The position numbers and the translations under genes were made by a program. The notes below the pieces were generated by a model. That model did not search any database and was not told the origin of the DNA. It was given only the letters and a program-made list of their open reading frames with translations. A stretch of 64,000 bases of DNA. Source: an uncultured Anaerolineae bacterium. GTDB lineage: Bacteria > Chloroflexota > Anaerolineae > Aggregatilineales > Phototrophicaceae. Shown here in pieces: positions 9,158-17,710 of the stretch; within the stretch, counting starts at the first letter, position 1; the number at the start of each line of letters is the position of its first letter. Where the stretch lies: positions 62,001 through 126,000 of the forward strand of contig CAKQCB010000007.1 in NCBI GenBank assembly GCA_934216615.1, in the 5' to 3' direction.

Positions 9158-10156
9158 TTAGCACTCCACTTCAGGGATCGATTCAGGTTCCCCTGCCCGA
9201 TACCATGCGATTGTACGTCGTACACCTTCGGTAAAATCCAACGGGATAAACCCTAATTCACGACGCGCTTTTTCTGATGAAACATGCCAATCATTATACA
9301 CGTACGATCTCAGGTTGAGTGGGTAAAAAGGTTCGTGCCCCGTCAACCTTGCGACCGCTTCTAATACATGAGAGAGTGCAATCCCCGTCCAGCCCGGCAC
9401 ACTGATGCGCGGAAAACGTATATTTGCCTCACGACAAATAATATCAAACGCATCTTTGTGGGTAATAGACGCACCGCTGATATTATAAATTTCCCCGGAA
9501 CGGCCTTTTGTCAAAGCGGAGATGCTCATCGCGGCGACATCCCCGACATAGACAGGAAAAATCACATGCCGACCGCGATCCATCTGCATAATCAACCCGC
9601 GCATGGGGTCTTTAAAAAACAGACGATTAAAAGCGTATGATCCGAGCGGGCCATAAAATGCCCCCGCGCGTAAAATCACACATGGTAACCCCTGCTGAGA
9701 AGCATTGATTACTTCTGTTTCCGCCGCTAATTTGCTCTTTTGATAGGCGTCCGCAGGGTGAGCCGACTGCCCCTCATCGATCACCCGTTCAGGGTTTGGC
9801 TGGCCGATCACCGCGACGGTAGAGATATACACAAACCGTTTTACCTGCGCGTGGAGAGACGCTTGTAAGATGTTCTGTGTCCCGCTTAGGTTGGCTTGAT
9901 AAAACGCTTCTTCTTCGCCCCAAAAGCGGAAATTCCCCGCCGCGTGAATCACATACTCACAGCCTTGAACTGCTTGTATCAAAGCTGTTTTATGAAGAAT
10001 ATCGCCTTGGATGATTTCAACGTTGGGAAAATGAGCGAGCCAAGTGTGTTGCGCAGGGGTTCGTGTGAGGATACGCACAGAATGACCCGCCCGACATAAC
10101 GCAGGAATAAGGTGATGGCCTAAAAAGCCCGTCGCCCCTGTTACAAAAATTTTCAA
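9158..10156 (-). CDS. NAD-dependent epimerase/dehydratase family protein (extended SDR)
   Basis: A 332-residue Rossmann protein with the nucleotide-binding motif GATGFLGHH at the N-terminus and an SDR catalytic site: Ser in STVAVIGQP and YQKSK (the YxxxK pair). The family acts on nucleotide sugars, sterol-like or flavonoid-like alcohols; the substrate cannot be told from sequence. The start is a TTG with CAGGT upstream. It begins the group SDR-obg-nadD-binding protein, with short gaps. Confidence 0.88.
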   Translation of the reverse strand: MKIFVTGATGFLGHHLIPALCRAGHSVRILTRTPAQHTWLAHFPNVEIIQGDILHKTALIQAVQGCEYVIHAAGNFRFWGEEEAFYQANLSGTQNILQASLHAQVKRFVYISTVAVIGQPNPERVIDEGQSAHPADAYQKSKLAAETEVINASQQGLPCVILRAGAFYGPLGSYAFNRLFFKDPMRGLIMQMDRGRHVIFPVYVGDVAAMSISALTKGRSGEIYNISGASITHKDAFDIICREANIRFPRISVPGWTGIALSHVLEAVARLTGHEPFYPLNLRSYVYNDWHVSSEKARRELGFIPLDFTEGVRRTIAWYRAGEPESIPEVEC

Positions 10157-10167
10157 AGAAACCTGCT

Positions 10168-10761
10168 CTATTGATCGCGTCCGATGCTTTTTGTGAAACG
10201 AATCATATGATCGATTTTAGGATGAGGTGTCGTTGCCAGCCATGCGTGTGGTAGGTCTTGAATATGGCGTTCATGTTTCCAGCGCTGATCGTCACTATCA
10301 TAAAACATGCGCATCACAACCACAACGTCAGGGAGAGATTCTGTGTGCAACCGTTTCTGAGTGTTCAGGTTATAGGTTGCAATTCGTCGGTCAGATTGTT
10401 GGTCAAACACAAGACAGCGTAAACCATCCGACGAAAAGTAGCGAACATCAGGCACATGGTGAGCGCGCAAAATCCCTGTGAAACACGCTTTTTGGGTTTT
10501 GAGATCATTTGCCATGCGGGATGCGGCACGCTGAAATTGCTTTAAGCTGTGTCCGGTTAAATAAAACAACGCTGTATTCCATGAATCCCGCCAGTGAAAT
10601 AAAGTGTTGATCTGAAACCATTGGAGCGTGTCGATATAATCAACATTTACCTGTCGCACCACTTCTAAAGGAGCCATCCATTCATCATGCAAAGTTTGCT
10701 TCGCACGAATTCGCCGCATTTGGTCCCCCCATGGGGCTTTTCCATGTGAGTTTAATGGCAT
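10168..10761 (-). CDS. Conserved-looking protein of unknown function
   Basis: I do not recognise this gene. Start chosen at the ATG at 10761 (197 residues) because GGGTGA sits at the right distance upstream. A longer reading to a TTG at 10824 has no ribosome binding site and begins close to the preceding terminator. The protein is soluble and basic, rich in aromatic residues, with no signal peptide or membrane helix. A pattern of amphipathic helices followed by beta strands (ALFYLTGHSLKQF..., DVVVVMRMFYDSDDQRWKHE) weakly recalls NTF2-like folds; that is only a guess. It ends 11 bp before the SDR start codon and probably belongs to that transcript. Confidence 0.6.
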   Translation of the reverse strand: MPLNSHGKAPWGDQMRRIRAKQTLHDEWMAPLEVVRQVNVDYIDTLQWFQINTLFHWRDSWNTALFYLTGHSLKQFQRAASRMANDLKTQKACFTGILRAHHVPDVRYFSSDGLRCLVFDQQSDRRIATYNLNTQKRLHTESLPDVVVVMRMFYDSDDQRWKHERHIQDLPHAWLATTPHPKIDHMIRFTKSIGRDQ

Positions 10762-10840
10762 CAAATTCACCCGATCTTCCCTAAATAATCTGGCAATCCT
10801 ATCAGTATTGGCTACAAAACTCAATTGGAAAAATGATAAA

Positions 10841-10868
10841 AAGCCCTGAGCTTTTCTTCTCAGGGCTT
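10841..10868 (-). terminator. Terminator after the AAA ATPase gene
   Basis: A perfect 10-bp stem, AAGCCCTGAG (10841-10850) / CTCAGGGCTT (10859-10868), with an 8-nt loop, starts 5 bp beyond the ATPase stop. The minus-strand tail is TTTATCATTTTTC. Confidence 0.8.
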
Positions 10869-10873
10869 CGGGT

Positions 10874-12241
10874 TTAACTCAAATCGACAAAGTAGGATGC
10901 GGCAGCGCGGTCGATCAGTTCTTTGGTCAAGCGCGGCGGCCGATTGAGATACGTCGCAATGTCCAGCAGTTGGTTCAGTAAGTCACGCGGGTGTACCGAA
11001 CGCAGCTTACGTTCACGGGTCATGTACCATTCTCGTATTAGATACGCCAATGCTTGGTCATCATACTGAATCCCCTTCGCGGCGCATACCCGCTTGAAAA
11101 TCTCGCGGAATTCGTCCAACGTGGGGTCACCCACTTCGATCTTATGGCGAATACGACGCAAGAACGCCTCATCGACAAGGTCGCGCGGGTCGAGGTTAGT
11201 CGAGAAGATGATCAACACAAAGAAGGGAAGTTCGATCTTGCGTCCCGTTGCTAGCGCAAGGAAGTCCGAGCCTTTTTCAAGCGGGACAATCCAGCGGTTG
11301 AGCAAGTCACGCGGGCGTACTTGTTGACGGCCAAAGTCGTCGATCAAGAACATGCCCCCGTTGGCTTTGACTTGGAATGGCGCTTCATAGTATTTGTTGG
11401 TGTCATCGTACACAAGGTCAAGGCCTGCGAGTGTTAATTCACCACCGACCATAATCATCGGGCGTTTGATCTTCACCCAACGTGGGTCTGTGGTGACGCC
11501 TGTCCCCATCTTGATGCGTTGTTCTTCTTCGGCCAGTTCATGGTTCACGTTGTCGAACACCCGCACGATTTGACCATCTACATCAAACGCATACGGAATC
11601 CAAATTGAACCACTCAGCACCAAGCGCCCTACTGTTTCGGCAATGGTGGTTTTCCCATTCCCCGGTGGGCCGTACAAGAAGATGGATTTGCCACTGTTCA
11701 CCGCTGGCCCAATCCGCCCCAACATGTCATCAGAAATGACGAGGTTGTTCATGATGGTACGCAGACGATCTTCATGAACGAGTAAACGTTCTTTATTTTG
11801 TTCCCGCATCGCATGGATGTATTGATTTAACGGAACGGGCGCTGGCCCTGCATATTGAGAGCGTTCAAGCGCTTCGCGGGATTTGCTAATCCCTAGACCC
11901 GTAATTAAGTATTGAAAACTCGCTTCGCCTAAACCGCCAGCACCACGTACTTCAACAAACTTTTCCTTTTTCAGGAACTCCATCACGGTATCGAGTACGC
12001 CCACATACGGGAGCTTCACAACTTCAGCAATGACATGCCCGGGCATATAACCACCAAAGTACAATACTTTAAGCACGAGGTCAGCCACCGTTAAGAGGTT
12101 TAACCCCGTATCTTCTAATCGTTGTAATGGAGGTGGAGCCCACTGGTTTCCACCTAAAGGCCCCGTTCCCATCGCCAAACTTCCGGATTGGCGAATCGAT
12201 CCTGGTTGGCGCGAAACTGGTGAGATTGGACGCTCACTCAT
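10874..12241 (-). CDS. AAA+ ATPase with N-terminal winged-helix-like region
   Basis: 455 residues from the ATG at 12241, which has AGAGG upstream; a GTG at 12280 would add 13 residues without a ribosome binding site. After a disordered Ser/Pro/Gly-rich start, residues of about 45-125 look like a winged-helix domain. The AAA core follows, with Walker A GPPGNGKTT, Walker B MFLIDDFG, a sensor-1-like IIFSTNLDPRDL and an arginine-rich FLRRIRHKI. A helical lid domain with SVHPRDLLNQL ends the protein. It resembles single-copy AAA proteins often seen in Chloroflexota; no partner (VWA or protease) is adjacent, so the role is unknown. It has its own promoter region (12242-12505) and terminator. Confidence 0.85.
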   Translation of the reverse strand: MSERPISPVSRQPGSIRQSGSLAMGTGPLGGNQWAPPPLQRLEDTGLNLLTVADLVLKVLYFGGYMPGHVIAEVVKLPYVGVLDTVMEFLKKEKFVEVRGAGGLGEASFQYLITGLGISKSREALERSQYAGPAPVPLNQYIHAMREQNKERLLVHEDRLRTIMNNLVISDDMLGRIGPAVNSGKSIFLYGPPGNGKTTIAETVGRLVLSGSIWIPYAFDVDGQIVRVFDNVNHELAEEEQRIKMGTGVTTDPRWVKIKRPMIMVGGELTLAGLDLVYDDTNKYYEAPFQVKANGGMFLIDDFGRQQVRPRDLLNRWIVPLEKGSDFLALATGRKIELPFFVLIIFSTNLDPRDLVDEAFLRRIRHKIEVGDPTLDEFREIFKRVCAAKGIQYDDQALAYLIREWYMTRERKLRSVHPRDLLNQLLDIATYLNRPPRLTKELIDRAAASYFVDLS

Positions 12242-12428
12242 ATATTCAACCTCTGTTGGTCTGTTTTTAGAAATTTGCACCGTCTAATCATTACATATTA
12301 ACATTCATTACATCGTTATGGCATGAAGACTTTTACCATTTTCATAGAGATTTCATCCTGTTGCAAAAGTTCTATCAATTTTCTTATCGCCAAATATGAA
12401 ACCCGTACGTTATTATAGAAGCCTATAG

Positions 12429-12454
12429 TGTGAAAAGTGCCCATCACTTTCACA
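12429..12454. promoter_or_regulatory. Imperfect dyad upstream of the MBL-fold gene
   Basis: TGTGAAAAGTG (12429-12439) faces CACTTTCACA (12445-12454): ten-base half sites TGTGAAAGTG with one extra A in the left arm. It lies in the AT-rich divergent region between the AAA ATPase and MBL-fold genes and could be a repressor site. No regulator is assigned. Confidence 0.35.
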
Positions 12455-12505
12455 ATACATCATTTCATTTTACAGTTAAACGTTTTAACGGTTCTCATTG
12501 AGCAT

Positions 12506-13141
12506 ATGATTCAAAATATCCGTTGGTTGGGGCATGGCGCGTTTGCCATCACAGGCCCCCAGAATATTTTCATCAACCCATGGCGTGTTACAGTCACTGA
12601 TATTTCGCCTGACATCATCCTTGTGAGCGATGCCCATTATGAGTTTTGTTCACAAGCCGACATCAAGAAGATTCGCAAACCCCATACGCGCTTATTCAGT
12701 AATGAGCGCGGGGCGATGGAACTCGAACAGTGTGAAGTCTTGCGCACGTGGCAAACAATCTCCATCGGTAAAATGACCATTCGCGCTTTACCCGCCTATC
12801 TCAATCATGCGGATTCCCCCGTTAAAGTTGAGCAAGGGTTTGGGTTTTTAATGTCGGTGAATTTTTTTGACATTTATTACGCTGGCCCTACCCGTTCCAT
12901 CCCCGAATTAAGCACCTTACGCCCGGATATTGCGATTATTCCGATTGATGGCAAGACGACGATGGCACCGCTGGAAGCGGCTCAACAAGTCGCAAAACTG
13001 AAGCCAAAATGGGTCGTCCCTTATAATTGGGGAACGCGTGTAGACAGCGCAAACCGCATTGATGCGGAAATGTTTGCCAGCGAGGTTCACACCTTAACCG
13101 ATGGGCAAACCCAAGTCCTCATAAACCAACCTGCGTATTAA
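12506..13141 (+). CDS. MBL-fold protein lacking the metal-binding residues
   Basis: 211 residues from the ATG at 12506; a GTG at 12437 would add an unrelated hydrophobic leader. The fold is recognisable from the order of motifs in UlaG/YtnP-like metallo-hydrolases: WLGHGAF at the start, NPW, a strand before the usual HxHxDH site, YYAGPT where AGDT is expected, IPIDGKTTMAPLEAA (usually GKYTMDAEEAA), and VVPYNWGT where the final metal His is expected. The metal site reads SDAHYEFC instead of THxHxDH, so most ligands are lost and hydrolase activity is unlikely. It is the only plus-strand gene in this part and shares a terminator with clpX. Confidence 0.8.
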   Translation: MIQNIRWLGHGAFAITGPQNIFINPWRVTVTDISPDIILVSDAHYEFCSQADIKKIRKPHTRLFSNERGAMELEQCEVLRTWQTISIGKMTIRALPAYLNHADSPVKVEQGFGFLMSVNFFDIYYAGPTRSIPELSTLRPDIAIIPIDGKTTMAPLEAAQQVAKLKPKWVVPYNWGTRVDSANRIDAEMFASEVHTLTDGQTQVLINQPAY

Positions 13142-13145
13142 AACA

Positions 13146-13181
13146 AAAAGAGCGTGATTCTGAGATGAATCGCGCTCTTTT
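13146..13181. terminator. Bidirectional terminator between MBL-fold gene and clpX
   Basis: The arms AAAAGAGCG (13146-13154) and CGCTCTTTT (13173-13181), with inner GATTC/GAATC pairing, lie between two convergent genes and have A/T-rich ends on both sides. Confidence 0.8.
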
Positions 13182-13202
13182 GAATTGGGTCATTAGAATG
13201 AG

Positions 13203-14507
13203 TTACGCGGCAGGGTCAAATTTGCCCGTTTCTGTCCACTCAAGTTTAGTATCGTCTTCGCGGTAAATGTGCGGACGTGCATCCCCTTGAATGACATCCC
13301 CATCAACCACTACGCGCGAAATATCTTCACGACCGGGGGCTTCAAACATCAAGTCAAGTAGACGGCTCTCAATGATGGAACGCAATCCACGCGCGCCGGT
13401 ACCACGTTCTAGCGCGATGTTGGCCGCAACGTCTAAGGCGCTGGCATCAAATTCAAGTGTCACGCCATCAAGCGCGAGTAACTGTTCATATTGTTTGGTG
13501 AGCGCATTCTTCGGCTCGACCAAAATACGTACCAATGCGTCTTTATCCAGCGGGTCCACGTTGACTAAGACGGGTAAACGCCCTACAAATTCAGGGATTA
13601 AGCCATAGTGCATCAAATCTTCAGGGCTGACGCGCCGTAGTAACTCGTTGCGTTCGAGTTCGGTACGGCTTAACGCGGTAAAGCCAAGCTGACCTTTGCC
13701 ACCAATCCGCTTGGTGATGTGTTCTTCAATGCCCGCAAATGTCCCACCGCAGATGAACAGAATATTGGTGGTATCCATTTGTAAAAATTCTTGGTGCGGG
13801 TGTTTACGCCCACCTTGCGGGGGGACGTTTGCCAGCGTGCCTTCGATGATTTTTAAGAGCGCTTGCTGGACGCCTTCCCCCGAAACATCACGGGTGATGG
13901 ATGGGTTATCTTGCGATTTACGCGACACCTTATCAATTTCGTCAATGTAGATGATGCCACGTTCGGCTTTGGCAATATCACCATCTGCCGCTTGGATGAG
14001 GCGCAGGAGGATATTTTCAACATCTTCCCCTACATAGCCCGCTTCGGTCAAAGACGTTGCATCAGCGATACAAAATGGAACATCTAAAATGCGCGCTAAT
14101 GTCTGCGCCAACAGGGTCTTACCGCTACCCGTAGGGCCGACAATCAAAATATTGCTTTTTTCAAGCTCGACGCCATTGGCAATATTTCCGTTACGAATTC
14201 GTTTATAGTGGTTGTACACTGCAACGCTCAAAACCCGCTTGGCATATTCTTGCCCGACCACATACTCATCAAGATGGTTCATGATGTCACGGGGGGATGG
14301 CAAATGGCCTAAATCGAGATCAACCGGTGTGGGTGCTGCAGCAGCTTGATACGAACTATTGGCATCTTCATCGTTCAGAATACGTTCGCATAACTCAATA
14401 CAGTTTTCACAAATGAATACGCCATCTGGCCCGGCGATCAGACGCTCAACTTCGCTATGACTGCGTCGGCAGAATGAGCATCGTTGATTTCCCGGTGTAA
14501 AGTTCAT
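13203..14507 (-). CDS. clpX: ATP-dependent Clp protease ATP-binding subunit ClpX
   Basis: 434 residues from the ATG at 14507, which follows a strong AGGAGGAG site; an earlier TTG at 14534 would lie inside the leader hairpin. An N-terminal four-cysteine zinc finger ([14 protein letters not shown]...CENCIELC) recruits substrates. The AAA+ module has Walker A GPTGSGKT, Walker [10 protein letters not shown] and the conserved GYVGEDVE pore loop. Family role: a hexameric unfoldase that feeds proteins into ClpP. The gene follows clpP but is separated by a terminator and a leader hairpin, so its expression may be partly independent. An insertion of the type seen in standard ClpX ([16 protein letters not shown]) is present. 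Confidence 0.98.
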   Translation of the reverse strand: MNFTPGNQRCSFCRRSHSEVERLIAGPDGVFICENCIELCERILNDEDANSSYQAAAAPTPVDLDLGHLPSPRDIMNHLDEYVVGQEYAKRVLSVAVYNHYKRIRNGNIANGVELEKSNILIVGPTGSGKTLLAQTLARILDVPFCIADATSLTEAGYVGEDVENILLRLIQAADGDIAKAERGIIYIDEIDKVSRKSQDNPSITRDVSGEGVQQALLKIIEGTLANVPPQGGRKHPHQEFLQMDTTNILFICGGTFAGIEEHITKRIGGKGQLGFTALSRTELERNELLRRVSPEDLMHYGLIPEFVGRLPVLVNVDPLDKDALVRILVEPKNALTKQYEQLLALDGVTLEFDASALDVAANIALERGTGARGLRSIIESRLLDLMFEAPGREDISRVVVDGDVIQGDARPHIYREDDTKLEWTETGKFDPAA

Positions 14508-14518
14508 CTCTCCTCCTG

Positions 14519-14568
14519 AAAAAATTCGCATCAATATGCTATGTGTCTGTCAGCTTATTGATGCGAAT
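14519..14568 (-). promoter_or_regulatory. Terminator-like hairpin in the clpX leader
   Basis: A perfect 12-bp inverted repeat, ATTCGCATCAAT (14524-14535) / ATTGATGCGAAT (14557-14568), extended by further inner pairing, is followed on the minus strand by six Ts (14519-14524) and then at once by the clpX ribosome binding site. This has the form of an intrinsic terminator or attenuator. A TATAAT hexamer (14573-14578, minus strand) lies just upstream, though without a good -35 box. Confidence 0.6.
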
Positions 14569-14600
14569 AGGTATTATATTTCTATGATACGACAAATTCT

Positions 14601-14628
14601 ATTTCACAAACGATAAAGTTTGTGAAAT
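14601..14628 (-). terminator. Terminator after clpP
   Basis: A perfect 11-bp stem, ATTTCACAAAC (14601-14611) / GTTTGTGAAAT (14618-14628), touches the clpP stop codon. The minus-strand tail AGAATTTGTC is only moderately T-rich, so read-through into clpX is possible. Confidence 0.6.
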
Positions 14629-15272
14629 TAGTTATTCTGCGCGTTCAAGACGGCGGATGAGCCATCTACGTTAACGATGGGTTTCGACCCTTCCAACACA
14701 GCATCAATCAACCCATATTCAACGGCTTGTTGAGCGCTGAAATAAATGTCGCGGTCGGTATCACGTTCGATTGTTTCACGGTCACGGCCCGTGTGGAACA
14801 TGAGAATGTTATTCAAACGTTCCTTCAAGCGCATGATTTCATTGGCCGCAATCACCACATCGGTCGCTTGACCCTGTGCGCCACCTAAAGGTTGGTGCAT
14901 GTGAATGGTCGCGTTGGGGAGTGAATAACGTAACCCCTTGGAACCCGCCGTGAGCAAAATCGTGCCGAAGCTTGCGGTAATCCCCACAGCGGTTGTGCTA
15001 ACAGGCGCGCTGATTTGTTGCATAGTATCGTAAATTGCCATACCAGCATAAATCACCCCACCGGGAGAGTTGATAAACATTTGGATCTGACGTTCTTGGT
15101 CTTCACGTTGTAAGAACAAGAGTTGCGCAACTAACAAATTGGCAACTTGGTCATTCACGCCAGTGCCCATCATGACAATACGTTCTTTTAAGAGCAAAGA
15201 ATAGATATCGTATGCGCGTTCGCCACGATTTCCCTGCTCAATAACCATCGGGATAAGACTAGTAGGGAACAT
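14628..15272 (-). CDS. clpP: ATP-dependent Clp protease proteolytic subunit ClpP
   Basis: A 214-residue serine peptidase that forms the double-ring chamber degrading proteins supplied by ClpX or ClpC. The catalytic Ser is in [11 protein letters not shown] (usually AASMGA), the His in IHMHQPLGG, and the Asp in the ERDTDRD segment, so the triad is complete. Length and the [25 protein letters not shown] opening are typical. The ATG has AAGGAG at good spacing. It follows tig by 38 bp in the classical order tig-clpP-clpX. Confidence 0.97.
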   Translation of the reverse strand: MFPTSLIPMVIEQGNRGERAYDIYSLLLKERIVMMGTGVNDQVANLLVAQLLFLQREDQERQIQMFINSPGGVIYAGMAIYDTMQQISAPVSTTAVGITASFGTILLTAGSKGLRYSLPNATIHMHQPLGGAQGQATDVVIAANEIMRLKERLNNILMFHTGRDRETIERDTDRDIYFSAQQAVEYGLIDAVLEGSKPIVNVDGSSAVLNAQNN

Positions 15273-15310
15273 CCTGTGTACTCCTTTTGGTCAAACCGAC
15301 CTTCGACGAA

Positions 15311-16765
15311 TTAAGCTTCGTCTTCGTTGTTTTCGTCAGTGTCGCCACTGTCCGCTTCGTCAACATCATCTGTTGCCACTGGAACTGTCTTTTCAGGGTT
15401 TTCGCCTTTTGCAATCGCAATGACCCGTTTTTCGATGCGATCCCGCGCGATTTCGTTCACAATGTTGTCCAGCATATTGCCTTCGCGCAAAATCTTACGG
15501 ATATTTTCTTTTGCGTCGTCGTCAAATTGGGAAACGGTGCGTTCAATTTCAGCATCGATATCTTCTTGGGTGACAACCAACTCTTCTTGCTTCATGAGTT
15601 CGCGCATCACCAACGTGCGACGCAAGGACTTTTCAGCCGCAGGGCGATATTCTGCGCGCAGTTCATCTTCACTTCGACGATAAATCGTCAAGTAATCTTT
15701 CAACGCCATGCCAGATTGGCGTAATTGACGGTCAAACGTTTGAACCATCGCGTCCACTTCGTCGCGAACCATCGCTTCAGGGAAGTGAATTTCAGATTGT
15801 TCAACGACGGCATCAATCACGGTACGGAAGTATTCATTGTCATAACGTTCACTTTCGGAACGTTCAATATTTTCGCGTACACGTTCAGTAAGACCTGCCA
15901 AATCCAGCGGGGTTTCTTCGGTTTCAGTCAGTTTTGCGGCAAGCTCATCATTGAGTTCGGGCAGAACGACACTTTCTGCTTTTGAAGCGGTGATATAGAA
16001 ACGCACCTTTTGACCCGCAAATTCGGGGTAATCTACCGAATCTTCTGGGATGGTGAGTTCAAATTCACGGGGTTCGCCCACAGCAGCGCCAACTAACGCA
16101 TCGGAAAAGCCTGCCACAGGTTCATGCTCAGCATCTAAGACCAACTGCATCGCATGTTCGTGGATGAACTCTTCTTTTTCGTCGTTCTTGGTCGCGCCGT
16201 GATGATCGTCATCCCCTTCTTCGTGTTCGGTTTCTGCTTCTTCAGCTTCCCCTAACACAAAGCTATGGACATCTAACACCACACGGTTTCCGAGTTCTAC
16301 GGTTTCGACGGTGCCAGTCACTTCTGCATTTTGTTCACGTAATGATTCTAAAGCACGTTCTAAGGAACGTTCGCTGAACACAGGCGCATTGTATTCTTCG
16401 CGCACTTCACGATAGTTGTTCAAGTTCACTTCAGGTTGTAAAGGAACGGTGAAAACCAATGTGGGCGGGTCAGCTTTGAAGTCGTCAATCGAACCGGGGC
16501 CATAGGGGTCGATTGATGCTTCTTTCAAAGCGTCGGCATAAATGCTGTTGCCCAGCTCTTCAACGGCTTCTTCAAGGATCGCGCCTTCACCGACGTAACG
16601 TACTAAAACGTTATAAGGCGCTTTCCCCTTACGGAAGCCGGGGATATTCACGCGTTTAGCCAGTTTTTGTGCGGCCTTACGCTTTGCCCCATCAAGATAT
16701 TTTTCCTCAACTTCAACAGTGAGGCGAGCTAAGTGATTTTCAATACGTTCAGTCTGGATATTCAA
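15311..16765 (-). CDS. tig: Trigger factor, ribosome-bound chaperone
   Basis: 484 residues. The N-terminal ribosome-binding domain has the signature GFRKGKAPYNVLVRYVG. A PPIase/FKBP-like domain follows, into which an acidic, His-rich insertion (about 155-190, EEAEEAETEHEEGDDDHH) is placed, then a helical C-terminal arm and a Glu/Asp-rich tail. The start is a TTG with GAGGG upstream; it is supported by the standard N-terminus (MNIQTERIENHLARLTVEVE). The acidic insertion is longer than usual. Family role: meets nascent chains at the exit tunnel and delays misfolding. First gene of the tig-clpP-clpX group, 76 bp downstream of tRNA-Leu. Confidence 0.96.
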   Translation of the reverse strand: MNIQTERIENHLARLTVEVEEKYLDGAKRKAAQKLAKRVNIPGFRKGKAPYNVLVRYVGEGAILEEAVEELGNSIYADALKEASIDPYGPGSIDDFKADPPTLVFTVPLQPEVNLNNYREVREEYNAPVFSERSLERALESLREQNAEVTGTVETVELGNRVVLDVHSFVLGEAEEAETEHEEGDDDHHGATKNDEKEEFIHEHAMQLVLDAEHEPVAGFSDALVGAAVGEPREFELTIPEDSVDYPEFAGQKVRFYITASKAESVVLPELNDELAAKLTETEETPLDLAGLTERVRENIERSESERYDNEYFRTVIDAVVEQSEIHFPEAMVRDEVDAMVQTFDRQLRQSGMALKDYLTIYRRSEDELRAEYRPAAEKSLRRTLVMRELMKQEELVVTQEDIDAEIERTVSQFDDDAKENIRKILREGNMLDNIVNEIARDRIEKRVIAIAKGENPEKTVPVATDDVDEADSGDTDENNEDEA

Positions 16766-16841
16766 AATATTCCCTCGTCGGCGCTGTATTCAACTTCGCA
16801 AAGTAGTTTAGTTCATTTGTACAAAACACAGAGGTACTATA

Positions 16842-16923
16842 TGGGGAAGGAGGGACTTGAACCCTCACCTCGTAAGAGACATGATCCTAAGTCATGCGCG
16901 TCTGCCAATTCCGCCACTCCCCC
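16842..16923 (-). tRNA. trnL: tRNA-Leu (anticodon UAG)
   Basis: On the minus strand the acceptor GGGGGAG pairs with CTTCCCC, with an A discriminator at 16842. The anticodon stem-loop CATGA-CTTAGGA-TCATG gives anticodon UAG (reads CUA and related Leu codons). A long variable arm (class II) and a GAGGG-TTCAAGT-CCCTC T arm are present. The 3' CCA is not encoded. It lies upstream of tig on the same strand and may share its transcript. Confidence 0.95.
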
Positions 16924-17032
16924 AGTTTGTCACATCGATGGATTATATGTGAAAGAACCCTTGCTATAAAGGGCAAACTCAATACAAAGGCATCAGAACT
17001 TTATCAGAAAAGCACTTTAAGCACTAGGGAGA

Positions 17033-17587
17033 TTACGGCGCTTCATCATTTTCTGTATTCACACGGTTCAGAATAGTATTAATCATGGCTTGCGCAAACT
17101 CAAATAATGCTTGCATTTGCGTGATGCGCTCTGTATACAACGCGGCGACTTCACGGTCCGCCTCATTCATGCTGGCGCTAGAACGTTCCAAAATTTCGAG
17201 GTTTTCGGTCATCACGCCAATCGCGCGGTCAACATCACGCATTTCGCGCCCCTTGACGATGTTGGTGATGATTTGCCAAAAGTCGGTTTCTGCCTCGTAA
17301 AATTTACGGCGTCCGCCTTTGACCCAGACTTGACGCACCATCCCAAAATTTTCGAGCGTGCGCATATTGATGCTTGCGCTGGCTTTTGAAATTTCCAAGT
17401 CTTCGACAAGATCATCTAAACAGCGTGGTTTCGGGCTTAACAAGAGCAACCCATAAATCTGCCCCATCACCGAGCTAAAGCCTAGATATGTAGAAAGCTG
17501 TCCCATCCCATCCAACATACTGTGATGAACGGTAGCTAATGAATTTGCAACCGGCTCTGGCTTGCCATTGCTAGATTTTGATGTCAT
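17033..17587 (-). CDS. GbsR/MarR-type winged-helix transcriptional regulator
   Basis: 184 residues from the ATG at 17587 (AAAGG upstream); a GTG at 17608 is less likely. The winged-helix region (about 35-100) contains GQIYGLLLLSPKPRCLDDLVEDLEISKASASINMRTLENFGMVRQVWVKGGRRKFYEAE, split here only by position: helix-turn-helix at SKASASINMRTLE and wing at KGGRRKFY. The C-terminal half is helical and probably mediates dimers. Family role: repressors of osmoprotectant or export genes. It directly follows the efflux operon on the same strand with a 123-bp gap, so it may control that operon; its ligand is unknown. Confidence 0.85.
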   Translation of the reverse strand: MTSKSSNGKPEPVANSLATVHHSMLDGMGQLSTYLGFSSVMGQIYGLLLLSPKPRCLDDLVEDLEISKASASINMRTLENFGMVRQVWVKGGRRKFYEAETDFWQIITNIVKGREMRDVDRAIGVMTENLEILERSSASMNEADREVAALYTERITQMQALFEFAQAMINTILNRVNTENDEAP

Positions 17588-17710
17588 GCAAATTACCTTT
17601 AAATTCACAGTCTAGTGTGATTAGTGTCGCAAAGTTTATGTTAAAAAAACGTTTAATTTATTGTAAACATTTTAAACGACAGGATCAACCACATTCAGAA
17701 TTGATTCTCA

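Noticed and set aside
14508..14534. ClpX start nine codons earlier (TTG at 14534)
   Set aside because: It would start inside the leader hairpin and lacks a ribosome binding site, whereas the ATG at 14507 has a perfect one.
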